DNA of 64,000 bases from Brachybacterium nesterenkovii. Lineage in GTDB: Bacteria > Actinomycetota > Actinomycetes > Actinomycetales > Dermabacteraceae. A model generated the notes under the pieces. It was given only the letters and a program-made list of their open reading frames with translations. It was not told where the DNA came from and searched no databases. The position numbers and the translations under genes were made by a program. The stretch covers positions 1 to 64,000 of the forward strand of contig NZ_FWFG01000092.1 in NCBI RefSeq assembly GCF_900163655.1, written 5' to 3'. Shown here piece after piece: positions 53,030-62,363 of the stretch. Positions within the stretch are counted from its first letter, which is position 1. The number at the start of each line of letters is the position of its first letter.

Positions 53030-53082
53030 GTCGTCCAGCGTCCGCCCACCTGCACATGCGCCGGTCACGGACGCTGGACGAC
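53030..53082. terminator. Hairpin between convergent operons
   Basis: Perfect 15-bp arms (53030-53044 and 53068-53082) around 23 bases, between the exporter permease and the end of the sugar importer operon. Likely a two-way terminator. Confidence 0.6.
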
Positions 53083-53192
53083 GCGTGCGCACCCTGGCCC
53101 CGCCGGAGCACCCCGCGGCGACGCCTCGACAGCACGCGGACGCCGCGCAGACGGAGCACCGGGCCTCCCCCGACCTCCCGCGTCGCGCCGGC

Positions 53193-54248
53193 TCAGCCCT
53201 TGACGGCCCCGAAGATGACGCCCTTGGTGAAGTGCTTCTGCACGAACGGGTAGACCATCAGGATCGGCACGAGAGCCATCACGACGATCGCCATCTTCAG
53301 CGCGAGGCTCGACGGGGGCGCGGAGCCGGCGACGCCCGCGGGCTGCAGCTCGGAGCCGGGCAGCTCGACGCCCTCCAGCACGTACGAGCGCAGCACCAGC
53401 TGCAGCGGCCACTTGCCGGAGTCCTGCAGGTAGAGCATCGCGTTGAAGAACGAGTTCCAGTACCCGACGCCGTAGAACAGTGCGACCACGGCGATCACGG
53501 CGGTCGACATCGGCAGCACGATGGTCCACAGGATCCGGAAGTCGCCGGCGCCGTCGATGCGCGCCGCCTCGAGCACCTCCTGCGAGATGCCCATGAAGAA
53601 GGACCGCAGGATGAGGATGTTGAAGGCCGACACCGCCCCCGGCAGGATCAGCGCCCAGTACGAGTCGATCATCCCCAGGCCCGACACCACCAGGTAGGTG
53701 GGGATCAGGCCGGCGGAGAAGAACATCGTGATGAGGAAGATGAACAGGATCGGGCGGTGCAGGAGCGACCCGGTGCGGGAGAGCCCGTAGGCCGCCATGA
53801 CGGACACCGCGGTCGACAGCAGGGTGCCGACCGCCGTGACGCCCAGGCTCACGAGGATCGAGCGCGTGACCACGCCGCCGTCGAGGATGGTGCGGTACGC
53901 GTCGAGGGTGAGCTCGCCCGGGACGAGCACCATCCCGCCGCCGGCCCGGTCGATCGTGGCCTGCGTGGACAGCGACGTGAGGACGACCGTGTACAGCGGG
54001 CCGAGCACCGCCAGGACGATCAGCAGCAGTACGGCGGCCTTGCCGATCCTCGCGGCGAGCGTCGGCTCCTCAGCCCAGACGGGGCGATGCGCGGCGGCAC
54101 CGCGGGATCGCCAGCGGCGGCCGTCCGCGGGACCGCGCCCGCCGTCCGCCGGGCCGACGGGCGCACCGTCCGCGACCCGCGCGGGCTCCGCGACCGGCAG
54201 CTCGCGCTCGGCCATCCCGGAACCGGGTTCCGTCCCTGCCGCGCTCAT
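53193..54248 (-). CDS. Carbohydrate ABC importer permease (LplC/MalG type)
   Basis: 351 aa. About 65 polar residues come before six membrane helices. The ATPase-contact EAA loop reads EAARIDGAGDFRILWTIVLP. The C-terminal VQKHFTKGVIFGAVKG is characteristic of the LplC-like branch, which imports complex oligosaccharides. ATGA overlap with the other permease. No ATPase gene is in the operon, so a shared ATPase elsewhere is probably used, as is common in this branch. Confidence 0.9.
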   Translation of the reverse strand: MSAAGTEPGSGMAERELPVAEPARVADGAPVGPADGGRGPADGRRWRSRGAAAHRPVWAEEPTLAARIGKAAVLLLIVLAVLGPLYTVVLTSLSTQATIDRAGGGMVLVPGELTLDAYRTILDGGVVTRSILVSLGVTAVGTLLSTAVSVMAAYGLSRTGSLLHRPILFIFLITMFFSAGLIPTYLVVSGLGMIDSYWALILPGAVSAFNILILRSFFMGISQEVLEAARIDGAGDFRILWTIVLPMSTAVIAVVALFYGVGYWNSFFNAMLYLQDSGKWPLQLVLRSYVLEGVELPGSELQPAGVAGSAPPSSLALKMAIVVMALVPILMVYPFVQKHFTKGVIFGAVKG

Positions 54249-55207
54249 CGCTGCTCCCTCTGGTAGACGCCCGCCTCGCCGGCGAGGTGGGCGATCTTGT
54301 TCGCGCCGAGCACCAGGAGCAGGGAGACCACGCCCTTGAGCAGGCCCGCGGCGGCCGCATACGACCAGTCGCCGCCGATCACGCCCTGGTAGTAGACGTA
54401 CGTGTCGAGGACTTCGGCCGCACCCTGGCCGACCGCCCCGCGCTGGAGGATCAGCTGCTCGAAGCCGACGGTCAACGCATCTCCGAGCCGCAGGATGAGC
54501 AGCAGGATGATCGTCGGACGCAGCGCCGGGAGGGTGATGTGCCGCATGCGCCGCCACGGCCCCGCGCCGTCGACGGCGGCCGCCTCGTACAGGCTCGGAT
54601 CGATCGTGCTCAGCGCCGCCAGGAAGATGATCATCCCCCACCCCGCGTCCTTCCACACCTGCTGGGACGTGACCAGCAGGAGGAAGGTGTCCGGGTTGGT
54701 CATGATGTCCAGCGGCGCGGCCCCGACCGAGGCCAGCAGCCGGTTCAGCAGGCCGGCCCCGCCCAGGATCTGCTGGAAGATCGTCACCACCAGCACCCAC
54801 GAGAAGAAGTGAGGCAGGTAGACGATCGACTGGATGGTGGTGCGCAGCCACGGCCGCAGCACCGAGTTCATCAGCAGCGCGATCGCGATGGGCACCGGGA
54901 AGTAGAACACGAGCTGGAACGCCGTGATCGTGAGGGTGTTGCCGACGGCCTCCCAGAACCCGGGAGTCGCGAGCACGCGGCGGAAGTTCGCCCACCCGAT
55001 GAACGGGCTCTCGGCGATCCCCACGTACGGGGAGTACGACTGCCACGCGATCACGTTGCCCAGCATCGGAACGTACGCGAACACGATCAGGAGCACGACG
55101 GCCGGCGCCACCATCACCAGCAGCGGCCAGTCGCGGCGCAGACGGGTGCGCAGCGGGATCCGGCGCCGGCGGATCCGATCCGTGCGCGCCTCGGCGCGCA
55201 CCGTCAT
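54245..55207 (-). CDS. Carbohydrate ABC importer permease (LplB type)
   Basis: 320 aa, six helices. The EAA loop reads EAAAVDGAGPWRRMRHITLPALRP, and the start PLLVMVAPAVVLLIVFAYVPMLGNVIAW fits LplB. ATGA overlaps with both the binding protein and the second permease, so the order is binding protein, LplB, LplC. Confidence 0.92.
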   Translation of the reverse strand: MTVRAEARTDRIRRRRIPLRTRLRRDWPLLVMVAPAVVLLIVFAYVPMLGNVIAWQSYSPYVGIAESPFIGWANFRRVLATPGFWEAVGNTLTITAFQLVFYFPVPIAIALLMNSVLRPWLRTTIQSIVYLPHFFSWVLVVTIFQQILGGAGLLNRLLASVGAAPLDIMTNPDTFLLLVTSQQVWKDAGWGMIIFLAALSTIDPSLYEAAAVDGAGPWRRMRHITLPALRPTIILLLILRLGDALTVGFEQLILQRGAVGQGAAEVLDTYVYYQGVIGGDWSYAAAAGLLKGVVSLLLVLGANKIAHLAGEAGVYQREQR

Positions 55208-56838
55208 GCGTCGAGCTGCTGACGGACGCTCTCGTAGTACTCGCGCATGCGGTCGCCGCCGGAGCTGCGCCACGTCGTGACCGCCGCGTCGAAGTCCTCC
55301 ATCGACTTGCGGCCGCGCACGACGTCCTTCTCGAGGTCGTACATCGGCTGGTCGAGCGTCGCGTACTCGGCGGGCCGGACGATCTGGCGACCGTAGAACG
55401 GGCCCTCCTGCATGTGCTCGGTCTCCGCGGCCTGCCACTCGCAGTACTCCTTGACGAACTCGGGGTTCGTGAAGTCGTACTTGGCCAGCGGACCGGTCAC
55501 GAGGGTCCCGAGGACGCCGGGGTGCTGCTCCTCGAGGAGGTCGGTGGGCTGCGGGACGCCGTCGGCGCCGCGGGTGAAGTGCACGCCCTCCTTCCCGTAG
55601 GACGCGACCTCCCATTCCTTGGTGCCGAAGGGCGCCGCGAGGTAATCGGCGATGCCGAGCAGCTCCTCGATGCGGGAGGGGTCGTCGCTCTTCTTGAGGA
55701 AGCTGAAGAAGTTGGCGGGCGAGCCGGCGTAGCGGATCGGGGTGCCGGAGGCGGACAGGCCCGACATCGGCGCGATCTTCGCCTCGGGGCTGCTGGTGGC
55801 GAGCTGCTTGACCATCTCGCCCCACGCGCCCACGCCGTCGTAGTGGATCGCGACCTGGCCGGCCTGGAAGCGCTGCTTCGCGTCGCCGGTGTCGGCCTTG
55901 ACGTCGGGGTGGACGTAGCCCTTGTCGAACAGCTCGCGCTGGAACTCGAGGGCGTCGCGGTACTCCTGGGTCTCCCAGCGGTACTCGAGCTTGCCGTCCT
56001 TCACGCGCCAGTCCGGCGGGGCGCCGAACATCAGGTTCGGGGCCGCGGTGGCCATGTCGTTGCAGGCCCAGCGGCCCTGGTCGGGGGCGGTCAGGGCCTT
56101 GCAGACCTCGAGGAACTCGTCGGGGGTCTTGGGCGCCTCGACGCCGGCGGCGCCGAACATGTCCGCGCGGTGGAAGATCGCGTCGGTGACGATCTCGCCC
56201 GGCACCGGGATGCCGTATAGCTTGCCCTTGATGACGCCGAAGCTCCATGCGGCGGTGGGCAGGTTGGCGAGGTACTTCCACTTCGAGATCTTGTCGCCCG
56301 CGAGGAACGGCGTGAGGTCCTGGAAGACCGACTCGACGGCCTGGTCGAAGCGGGCCGGCGGGTCCCAGCCGAACACGGAGACCCAGTCGGCGACATCGTC
56401 GGGAGAGGCGAGCACCGCGGCCTGCTTGTCGCGGTAGTCGTTGCCGGTGGTCATCTGGTACGTGAGCTTCGCGCCGAGCGCCTCATCGAGCGCCTGGGTG
56501 AAATCGTTGCTGCCGGACTTCACGCCCGACCAGGTGGGGACCATGCAGGTGAACGACGAACCCTTGCCGGGCGGCGCCGCGACGGTCTGCGGCAGATCCT
56601 TCGGGTACTCGAGGTAACCGGGCGTCGACCCGTTGCGGCCCGCGATCTGGGGCGCGATGGCCTGCTGCTCCGTGTACGTCGGCAGCACCGTCGAGATATC
56701 ACCCGACACGTCTTCCGCCGCCTGCTCGGCCGGGTCCGACCCTCCGCACGACGCCAGGACGGGGATCGCGGCTGCGGCTCCGGCAGCGCCCAGAACAGCA
56801 CGGCGCGAGGGGGTGGGCGAGGCTGCTCCAGCAGGCAT
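55204..56838 (-). CDS. Carbohydrate-binding lipoprotein of the ABC importer
   Basis: 544 aa. The N-terminus has twin arginines (R12, R13) and the lipobox LASC with lipidated Cys31, so it is probably exported by Tat and anchored on the outer face. The rest is a family-1/LplA-like extracellular binding fold, with motifs such as DVADWVSVFGW and KLYGIPVPGEI. GAAGGA seven bases before the ATG. Ligand unknown; no glycosidase or LacI-type regulator lies next to it. Confidence 0.9.
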   Translation of the reverse strand: MPAGAASPTPSRRAVLGAAGAAAAIPVLASCGGSDPAEQAAEDVSGDISTVLPTYTEQQAIAPQIAGRNGSTPGYLEYPKDLPQTVAAPPGKGSSFTCMVPTWSGVKSGSNDFTQALDEALGAKLTYQMTTGNDYRDKQAAVLASPDDVADWVSVFGWDPPARFDQAVESVFQDLTPFLAGDKISKWKYLANLPTAAWSFGVIKGKLYGIPVPGEIVTDAIFHRADMFGAAGVEAPKTPDEFLEVCKALTAPDQGRWACNDMATAAPNLMFGAPPDWRVKDGKLEYRWETQEYRDALEFQRELFDKGYVHPDVKADTGDAKQRFQAGQVAIHYDGVGAWGEMVKQLATSSPEAKIAPMSGLSASGTPIRYAGSPANFFSFLKKSDDPSRIEELLGIADYLAAPFGTKEWEVASYGKEGVHFTRGADGVPQPTDLLEEQHPGVLGTLVTGPLAKYDFTNPEFVKEYCEWQAAETEHMQEGPFYGRQIVRPAEYATLDQPMYDLEKDVVRGRKSMEDFDAAVTTWRSSGGDRMREYYESVRQQLDA

Positions 56839-56946
56839 GATCTGTTCCTTCGTCGCGGGACGGTGGGCGGGCGGCACCGCTCGAGAGCCCTGAGGATCGG
56901 CGTCATCGCAGGTCAGAAGAACCTCCCGGGGGGTGAGCCCGGCGTC

Positions 56947-56952
56947 AGGGTA
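56947..56952 (-). promoter_or_regulatory. Candidate -10 box for the sugar importer operon
   Basis: TACCCT on the minus strand about 110 bases before the binding-protein ATG. The remaining 56839-57152 gap shows no clear operator palindrome. Confidence 0.3.
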
Positions 56953-57232
56953 TGGCGGGCATCACAGACCGTCGAATATCCCCTACCGGCCGGGAAGCAG
57001 TGGGGCGGATCCCCCGGCGAAGCGTCGGCAGACCCCCGGTTCGTGCGTCGCGCGACCCGCGGAGCGGGTGCTGTGCCCTCGCACCCCGCTGCGCTGGTCG
57101 GGCGCCGCCGCCCCCCGCCGTCCCTGATCCCCGCCCCCTGGAGGTCCCAGCCATGTCGAGCTCCGCGACGAGCGCATCCCGCGACCAGGATGCGGTGCGC
57201 AGCCTCATTCCCGCGCGCATGGACCGCCTTCT

Positions 57233-58687
57233 ATGCCTTCGAGCGCCCTCTCCCCCGCGTCCCGCCTCATCCCCGCGCACATGGACCGCCTGCCCTGGTC
57301 CCGCGTCCACACGATGGTCATCGTGGGCCTCGGCACGGCGTGGATCCTGGACGGCATCGAGGTCCAGATCGTCGCGGCCAACGGGTTCGCGCAGGACCTG
57401 GGCATGTCGACCACCGAGATCACGGCGTCGGCCACGTTCTACCTGCTGGGCCAGGTGCTCGGTGCGCTGCTCTTCGGGCGCCTGACCGACCGCATCGGCC
57501 GCAAGAAGCTGTTCGTCCTGACGCTGGCCGTGTACCTCATCGGGTCGGGCCTCGCGGGCGCCGCGTTCTCGCTGTGGTTCTTCTACCTGTGCCGGTTCAT
57601 CGCGGGCGCCGGCATCGGCGGCGAGTACAGCGCGATCAACTCCGCGATCGACGAGCTCATCCCCGCGAAGTACCGCGGACGCGTGGACCTCGCCCTCAAC
57701 GGCACCTACTGGGCGGGCGTGGCGCTGGGCGCCGTTACCACGATCTTCCTGCTGAACCCGGCCCTGATCGACGCGCACTGGAGCTGGCGCATCGGCTTCT
57801 TCCTCGGGCCGGTCCTGGGCCTGGTGCTCATCGTGATCCGCCGTCATATCCCCGAGTCGCCGCGCTGGATGCTCACCCACGGGCACGCGAAGGAGGTCGA
57901 GGAGATCGCCGCGAGCATCGAGCACGACGTCGCCTCGCGCGGCATCGAGCTCGAGGACGTCGACGAGTCCCAGGCGCTGACCGTCAAGGCCGAGGAGAAG
58001 CTGCCGCTGCGGACCGTCGCCCGGGTGTTCCTGAAGGACTACCCGCAGCGGACCATCCTCGGGGCGACGCTCATGATCACCCAGTCCTTCCTGTTCAACG
58101 CCATCTTCTTCACGTACGCGATCGTGCTGGGCGACTTCTACGACGTGCCCAAGGACTCCGTCGGGCTCTACATGATCCCGTTCGCGATCGGGAACCTTCT
58201 CGGGTCGCTGCTGCTGGGCCGCTTCTTCGACACGATCGGGCGGCGGAAGATGATCTTCGCGACCTACGGCATCGCGGCGCTCGTGCTCACGGCCTCGGCG
58301 TTCTGCTTCCAGGCCGACCTGCTCACCCCGACCACGCACACGATCTTCTGGTGCGTCGCGTTCTTCTTCGCGAGCGCCGGCGCGTCGGCGGCCTACCTCA
58401 CGGTCTCGGAGATCTTCCCGCTCGAGGTGCGCGGGCAGGCGATCAGCTACTTCTTCTCGATCGCCCAGATCTGCGGCGCGATCGCCCCGCTGATCTACGG
58501 TGCGCTGATCGGCGACGCCTCCTCGCGCGGCCCGCTGACCATCGGGTACATCGGCGGTGCCGCCGTCATGCTCATCGGCGGCATCGTCGCCCTGGCCATC
58601 GGCGTCGATGCCGAGAACAAGGGTCTCGAGGACATCGCCGATCCCCTGTCCACGCACCATGCCGAGTCCGAGGAGGCCCACGCATGA
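57233..58687 (+). CDS. MFS sugar/organic-acid transporter
   Basis: 484 aa, twelve helices. GRLTDRIGRKKLF after helix 2 and the matching LGRFFDTIGRRKMIF after helix 8, PESPRWML and GGEYSAINSAIDELIP place it in the sugar-porter/aromatic-acid group. The start is doubtful. The good ribosome site (GGAGG at 57140) leads to ATG 57153 in another frame, whose product shows SLIPARMDRL; 25 codons later the main frame repeats this as RLIPAHMDRL. The ATG at 57233 lacks a convincing ribosome site; M17 (57281) is possible too. Its stop overlaps the Usp start. Confidence 0.85.
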   Translation: MPSSALSPASRLIPAHMDRLPWSRVHTMVIVGLGTAWILDGIEVQIVAANGFAQDLGMSTTEITASATFYLLGQVLGALLFGRLTDRIGRKKLFVLTLAVYLIGSGLAGAAFSLWFFYLCRFIAGAGIGGEYSAINSAIDELIPAKYRGRVDLALNGTYWAGVALGAVTTIFLLNPALIDAHWSWRIGFFLGPVLGLVLIVIRRHIPESPRWMLTHGHAKEVEEIAASIEHDVASRGIELEDVDESQALTVKAEEKLPLRTVARVFLKDYPQRTILGATLMITQSFLFNAIFFTYAIVLGDFYDVPKDSVGLYMIPFAIGNLLGSLLLGRFFDTIGRRKMIFATYGIAALVLTASAFCFQADLLTPTTHTIFWCVAFFFASAGASAAYLTVSEIFPLEVRGQAISYFFSIAQICGAIAPLIYGALIGDASSRGPLTIGYIGGAAVMLIGGIVALAIGVDAENKGLEDIADPLSTHHAESEEAHA

Positions 58688-59243
58688 CCGCTTCCGATCA
58701 GCACCCTGCCGGGTCCGCGCGGCCCCGGCGCGGCACCCACGCGACACGACCGCGCGCCCCGAGGGCTTCGTCGTCGTGGGCGTGAGCGGCAGCTCCGGCT
58801 CGCCGATGGCACTGCGCTGGGCGCTCGAGACGGCCCGGCGCCTCGAGCTGCGGCTCGTCGCCGTCCGGGCGTACAAGGTGCCCGCAACGTCCGCTGGGAC
58901 CGTGCGGCCCACGCCGTCGCGCGTGGCCGGGTCCGGGGACGTGCTGGAGGCGAGCACGCTCGCTGATCTCGAGGCGCATGTGCGCGCGGCCCTCGGGGAC
59001 GATGCCGAGGAGGTCGAGCTGCGGGCGGTCCGCGGGGGACGGCGACGGGTCCTGACGGCGGCGTCCGACGGTGCCGCGATGCTCGTGGTCGATGCGCCGC
59101 GCCGCCGCGAGCTCGAGGGGGAGCCGTCGTTCGTCCGCTCGCTGGTGTACCGGGCGCAGTGCCCCGTGGTGATCATGCCGCCGCGCGTGTCCTCCACCCC
59201 GGCCGAGCCCTGGGTCCAGGGGCGTCGCACGGCCCGCGGCTGA
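58684..59243 (+). pseudogene. UspA-family stress protein, frame disrupted near the N-terminus
   Basis: ATG 58684 overlaps the transporter stop (ATGA) and encodes 33 residues before a TGA. The Usp fold (GFVVVGVSGSSGSPMALRWA, then SLVYRAQCPVVIMPP) lies in the neighbouring frame. One missing base near 58735-58745 would join them as a normal protein of about 185 aa. Alternatively translation starts at GTG 58776 with GAGGG eight bases ahead, giving a slightly shortened Usp. The ATP-binding GxxGS near the C-terminus of active members is not clear. Confidence 0.6.
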
Positions 59244-59265
59244 TCCGACCCTCACCCCCTCCCGT

Positions 59266-59271
59266 TACCGT
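59266..59271 (+). promoter_or_regulatory. -10 box before the cyclodeaminase-like gene
   Basis: TACCGT seven bases before the ATG at 59279. The 16-base block TTACCGTGGAGGGCAT recurs with one change before the CPBP gene (61609-61624, minus strand). Confidence 0.4.
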
Positions 59272-59278
59272 GGAGGGC

Positions 59279-60178
59279 ATGCTCCACCTCCCCGATGATC
59301 GCGTCCGCGACCTCCTCCCCTCCCCCGCCGAGGCGGTGGACCTCATGCGCGAGACCCTGCAGGCCCTCGCCGACGGCAGCGCCTCCGTGGCCCCGAAGTC
59401 GCAGGTGTCGGCGCACGGCACGGGCTTCGCCAACGCCATGCCCGCCGCCTGGCCCGAGCGCGGACTGCTGGGCGTGAAGTGGGTCGCGATCATGAAGGAC
59501 AACCCGGCCCAAGGCCTGCCGATCATCAGCGGGCTCATGGTGCTGTCGGACGCGCAGACCGGGGCCGTCCGCTGCACGATGGACGCCGCCGAGCTCACCG
59601 CTCTGCGCACCGCGGCCGTGACCGGCGCGAGCATCGCCCTCGACGATCGGCGCGCCGTGTTCCTCGGCACGGGGGTGCAGGCCCGCTCCCACGCCCGGGT
59701 GCTGGCCGCGATCGGCCGGAAGCGCCTGACCGTGTGGGGGCGCCGCCCCGAGGCTCTCGCCGAGCTGGCGGAATGGGCATCCCGCGAGGTCCCGGGCCTG
59801 CACCTGGAGACGACGACGGACCGCGACGCGGCGGTGCGCGGGGCGGGCGTGGTGATCTCCGGCCTGCCCATCGGCCTGCACGGCAGCGAGCTGGACCCGT
59901 CGCTGGCCTGCGATGACGCCACGTACCTGCCGATCGACTACGCCTCGGTGGCGGGGGCCGCGGTGGCGCGCGGGGCGACCGTCGCAGCTGACGATCCCGA
60001 GCAGTTCGAGGCGCTGCGCCCGGACAAGCTCAGCGAGGACTACCCGCGGGCGAGCACGGCGACGGGCGCGCTCCTGCGGGACGGACGGCCCGCCGAGCGC
60101 GTGGTGGTGCAGAACCTCGGGTCGGGCCTGGGCGATGTGATGCTGGCCGATGCGGTGGCGCGGGCCGTCGGGGTCTGA
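59279..60178 (+). CDS. Ornithine cyclodeaminase/mu-crystallin family enzyme
   Basis: 299 aa. NAD-binding core VFLGTGVQARSHARVL with WGRRPEAL; early VKWVAIMKDNPAQGLP and LTALRTAAVTGASI are family blocks. Members act as ornithine or alanine dehydrogenase-type deaminases or imine reductases; the present substrate is unknown. ATG with an overlapping GGAGGG, and a -10 box so close that the message may be nearly leaderless. Single gene, followed by a long hairpin. Confidence 0.85.
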   Translation: MLHLPDDRVRDLLPSPAEAVDLMRETLQALADGSASVAPKSQVSAHGTGFANAMPAAWPERGLLGVKWVAIMKDNPAQGLPIISGLMVLSDAQTGAVRCTMDAAELTALRTAAVTGASIALDDRRAVFLGTGVQARSHARVLAAIGRKRLTVWGRRPEALAELAEWASREVPGLHLETTTDRDAAVRGAGVVISGLPIGLHGSELDPSLACDDATYLPIDYASVAGAAVARGATVAADDPEQFEALRPDKLSEDYPRASTATGALLRDGRPAERVVVQNLGSGLGDVMLADAVARAVGV

Positions 60179-60581
60179 GCGAGCGGGCCAGCACGCAGGG
60201 TCGCTCGAGCACCGGCAGCATGCGCGGGGCGGGCGGCATCCGGGTGGCAGGCCCGTCACACGCTGGACGCCTCCGTCGAGGATGCCTGCACCGGCCGCAT
60301 GCGCGGGACAGTCTGTCAGCGCGGGCAGGTCTGATTCCCGGGGCAGGTGGAAACTGCGGACTGGGCGGCGTGCGCGGGGCAGGCGGCGTGCGCGGAGCAG
60401 GTGGCCTCCGGGTGGTAGGCCTGATGCCCGGGCATGGACAGAGATGCAGTCATGCGCGCACACAGCGCGTATATGGCGCTGTGTGCGCGCATGACTGCAT
60501 CACTGCCCGCGGAGGGTCGTGAACCTGCACGGGCGGGGCACCCGGGGAGGCAAGGATCTGCCGACGCCGGCCCGCGCGACC
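60179..60581. other. Intergenic region with short repeats
   Basis: No credible gene. Contains GGCGTGCGCGGGGCAGG-type near repeats (60368-60400) and a 21-base near-identical pair at about 60529-60549 and 60592-60612 (beginning GCACGGGCGGGG), besides the hairpin listed separately. Confidence 0.55.
60443..60501. terminator. Perfect 26-bp hairpin between convergent genes
   Basis: Arms 60443-60468 and 60476-60501 pair without a mismatch across the 7-base loop GTATATG. No T-run. Probably a two-way terminator for the cyclodeaminase-like and CPBP genes. Confidence 0.7.
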
Positions 60582-61607
60582 TCAGACCCGCACGGGCGGG
60601 GGCACCGGGGCGTCGGCCGACCGCATGACGGGGAAGAACGGGCCGCGGTCGCCACCGAGGACCGTGACCGTCTCGACGGAGGAATCGCGCCGGGTGTACC
60701 CCGTGATGTTCACCAGCACCAGGAAGGCGAGCATCGCCCCGAACCAGATCGTCGTCTCAGCGCCCATGCCGAGCAGCCCGACGACACCCGCCGTCAGGAG
60801 CACCGCCGTCCGCAGGACGATGGAGGCTTCGATCCCGCCGGTGCGCCAGGCGAGGACACCGCTGGCGAGGGCGATGAAGACCGCGGTGAAGGCGGTGTCG
60901 AGCGAGTGCATGGCACCGATCAGGGACAAGGGCAGCGTCGCCAGGATCGGGACGGCCGGGCCCCGCACCCACGTGCCCACGCCCTGCATCACGGCGCCTC
61001 GCAGCACGAGCTCCTCCCCCGCGGCCTGCAGCGGCGCGACGAGCAGGAGCACGAGCACCACACCGATCGTGCGCCCGGACTCCGGCAGAGCGGGTCGCCC
61101 GCCGTGGAGCAGAGTCTGCATGGCGGTGGCGAGGGCGACGGCGACGACGGCGAGCGCCAGCATGCGGCCCATCTGCGCGGTTCGGAAGCGGTCGGCGACC
61201 GACCACAGCAGCGACGTCGGCCTCCACCCGCCCAGCCGCACGCCGAGCAGCCCGGCGGGGAGCAGCAGGGCACCGAGGGCGCTGCGGACGAAGACGTCGA
61301 GCGGGCTCGTCGGGTCGTCGAGCGCCTGGCCGATGGAGCGGTCCGCCCCCAGCGCCGTGAGCACGAGGACCATGCCGACCATCAGCAGGGAGGCGAGGAT
61401 CAGCCAGATGGCCGTGATCGCGAAGGCTGTGGTCAGCGGCCGCCACCACCGGGCCCACTCCGGGCGGAGAGTCGCCAGGCGGTGGTACGGCGTGGACTGC
61501 ACGGGCATGGGCTGCGCGGGCTCCGCCGCGTCGTCCGCAACCCCCACAGCCCTCACCTGGGCTGGGCCGTCGCCGTCGGTCATGTCAGGGGTCGCGTCAT
61601 CGCTCAT
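60582..61607 (-). CDS. CPBP family intramembrane metalloprotease
   Basis: 341 aa with about eight helices. The glutamate motif EELVLRG near residue 200 and the following HSLDT fit the CPBP/Abi (Rce1-like) family. Polar first 50 residues. GGAGGG before the ATG. In bacteria such proteins process peptides or affect wall and bacteriocin traits; no peptide substrate gene is seen beside it. Confidence 0.82.
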   Translation of the reverse strand: MSDDATPDMTDGDGPAQVRAVGVADDAAEPAQPMPVQSTPYHRLATLRPEWARWWRPLTTAFAITAIWLILASLLMVGMVLVLTALGADRSIGQALDDPTSPLDVFVRSALGALLLPAGLLGVRLGGWRPTSLLWSVADRFRTAQMGRMLALAVVAVALATAMQTLLHGGRPALPESGRTIGVVLVLLLVAPLQAAGEELVLRGAVMQGVGTWVRGPAVPILATLPLSLIGAMHSLDTAFTAVFIALASGVLAWRTGGIEASIVLRTAVLLTAGVVGLLGMGAETTIWFGAMLAFLVLVNITGYTRRDSSVETVTVLGGDRGPFFPVMRSADAPVPPPVRV

Positions 61608-61692
61608 GATGCCCTCCACTGTAAGAGCCGAGGCCGACGTCCGGGGCGCAGCGGACCGGACCACGGGGCATCCCAGGGGCCGTTCCGCTCCG

Positions 61693-62250
61693 TCAGCGCC
61701 GCGGCTGCACCTCGACGCTCCAGCCGCGGGACTCGAGGGCCTCGCGCACGCGGGCCACGGAGACGTCGAGCTCGGCCCGCTGGAGGTCGGCGTCGCGCTC
61801 GTCGCGCAGGCTGAGGATGCCGTCGCCCACGGAGTCCGGCTCGAGGACGATCCGGTGGACCTGGCTGCGGGCCCAGCGGCGCGTCTCCCCGTCATCGTGC
61901 ACATAGATGCCGTGCTCGTCCACCGAGATGGTCGTGAGCGAGCCCAGGATGCTCGAGGCGACGAGGGCGCCTGCCCCGGCGCACGCGAGAGCCACGAGCA
62001 GGTGCCCGGTGCCGCCGAACCAGCCGTCGACACGCTCGACGATCTCGATCGCGGTGCCGATCACGGGCACGTGCACGAGGAACGTCCCCGCGAGCAGGCG
62101 GGCGAACCACCCGACGGCCGCGCCGATCAGCGCTGAGACGCCGATGACGACGGCCCGGGCGGCGGGCGAGGGGGCGACGGTGATGCGGGAACGGGACTCC
62201 GCGGACGGGATCGGGAAGGCGGAGCCCGCGGGGTGCGTCGAGGAGGGCAT
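61693..62250 (-). CDS. YqeB-like membrane protein
   Basis: 185 aa. Two hydrophobic hairpins (about 32-60 and 80-105) are followed by a soluble PH-like half (TISVDEHGIYVHDDGETRRWARSQVHRI) and a helical end (VSVARVREALESRGW). This layout is that of the uncharacterised YqeB family. ATG 62250 chosen; upstream frame extension lacks support. Divergent from the sensor kinase, with 113 bases between starts, and 85 bases upstream of CPBP. Confidence 0.55.
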   Translation of the reverse strand: MPSSTHPAGSAFPIPSAESRSRITVAPSPAARAVVIGVSALIGAAVGWFARLLAGTFLVHVPVIGTAIEIVERVDGWFGGTGHLLVALACAGAGALVASSILGSLTTISVDEHGIYVHDDGETRRWARSQVHRIVLEPDSVGDGILSLRDERDADLQRAELDVSVARVREALESRGWSVEVQPRR

Positions 62251-62351
62251 GGCCCCGATGCTCCCGGGCCGGCGGCCTGACGCGCATCGGGCAGACGACT
62301 GATCCGACGGAATCGGCCGTACGGCTGATCCCGCATCATCCGACCCCTTCC

Positions 62352-62357
62352 TACGAT
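62352..62357 (+). promoter_or_regulatory. -10 box, leaderless start of the sensor kinase
   Basis: TACGAT followed by six bases and the GTG at 62364. Confidence 0.5.
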
Positions 62358-62363
62358 GGGCCG

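Noticed and set aside
53193-56838. Missing ATPase taken as a broken importer operon
   Set aside because: LplABC-type importers commonly share an ATPase encoded elsewhere, and the three genes present are intact.
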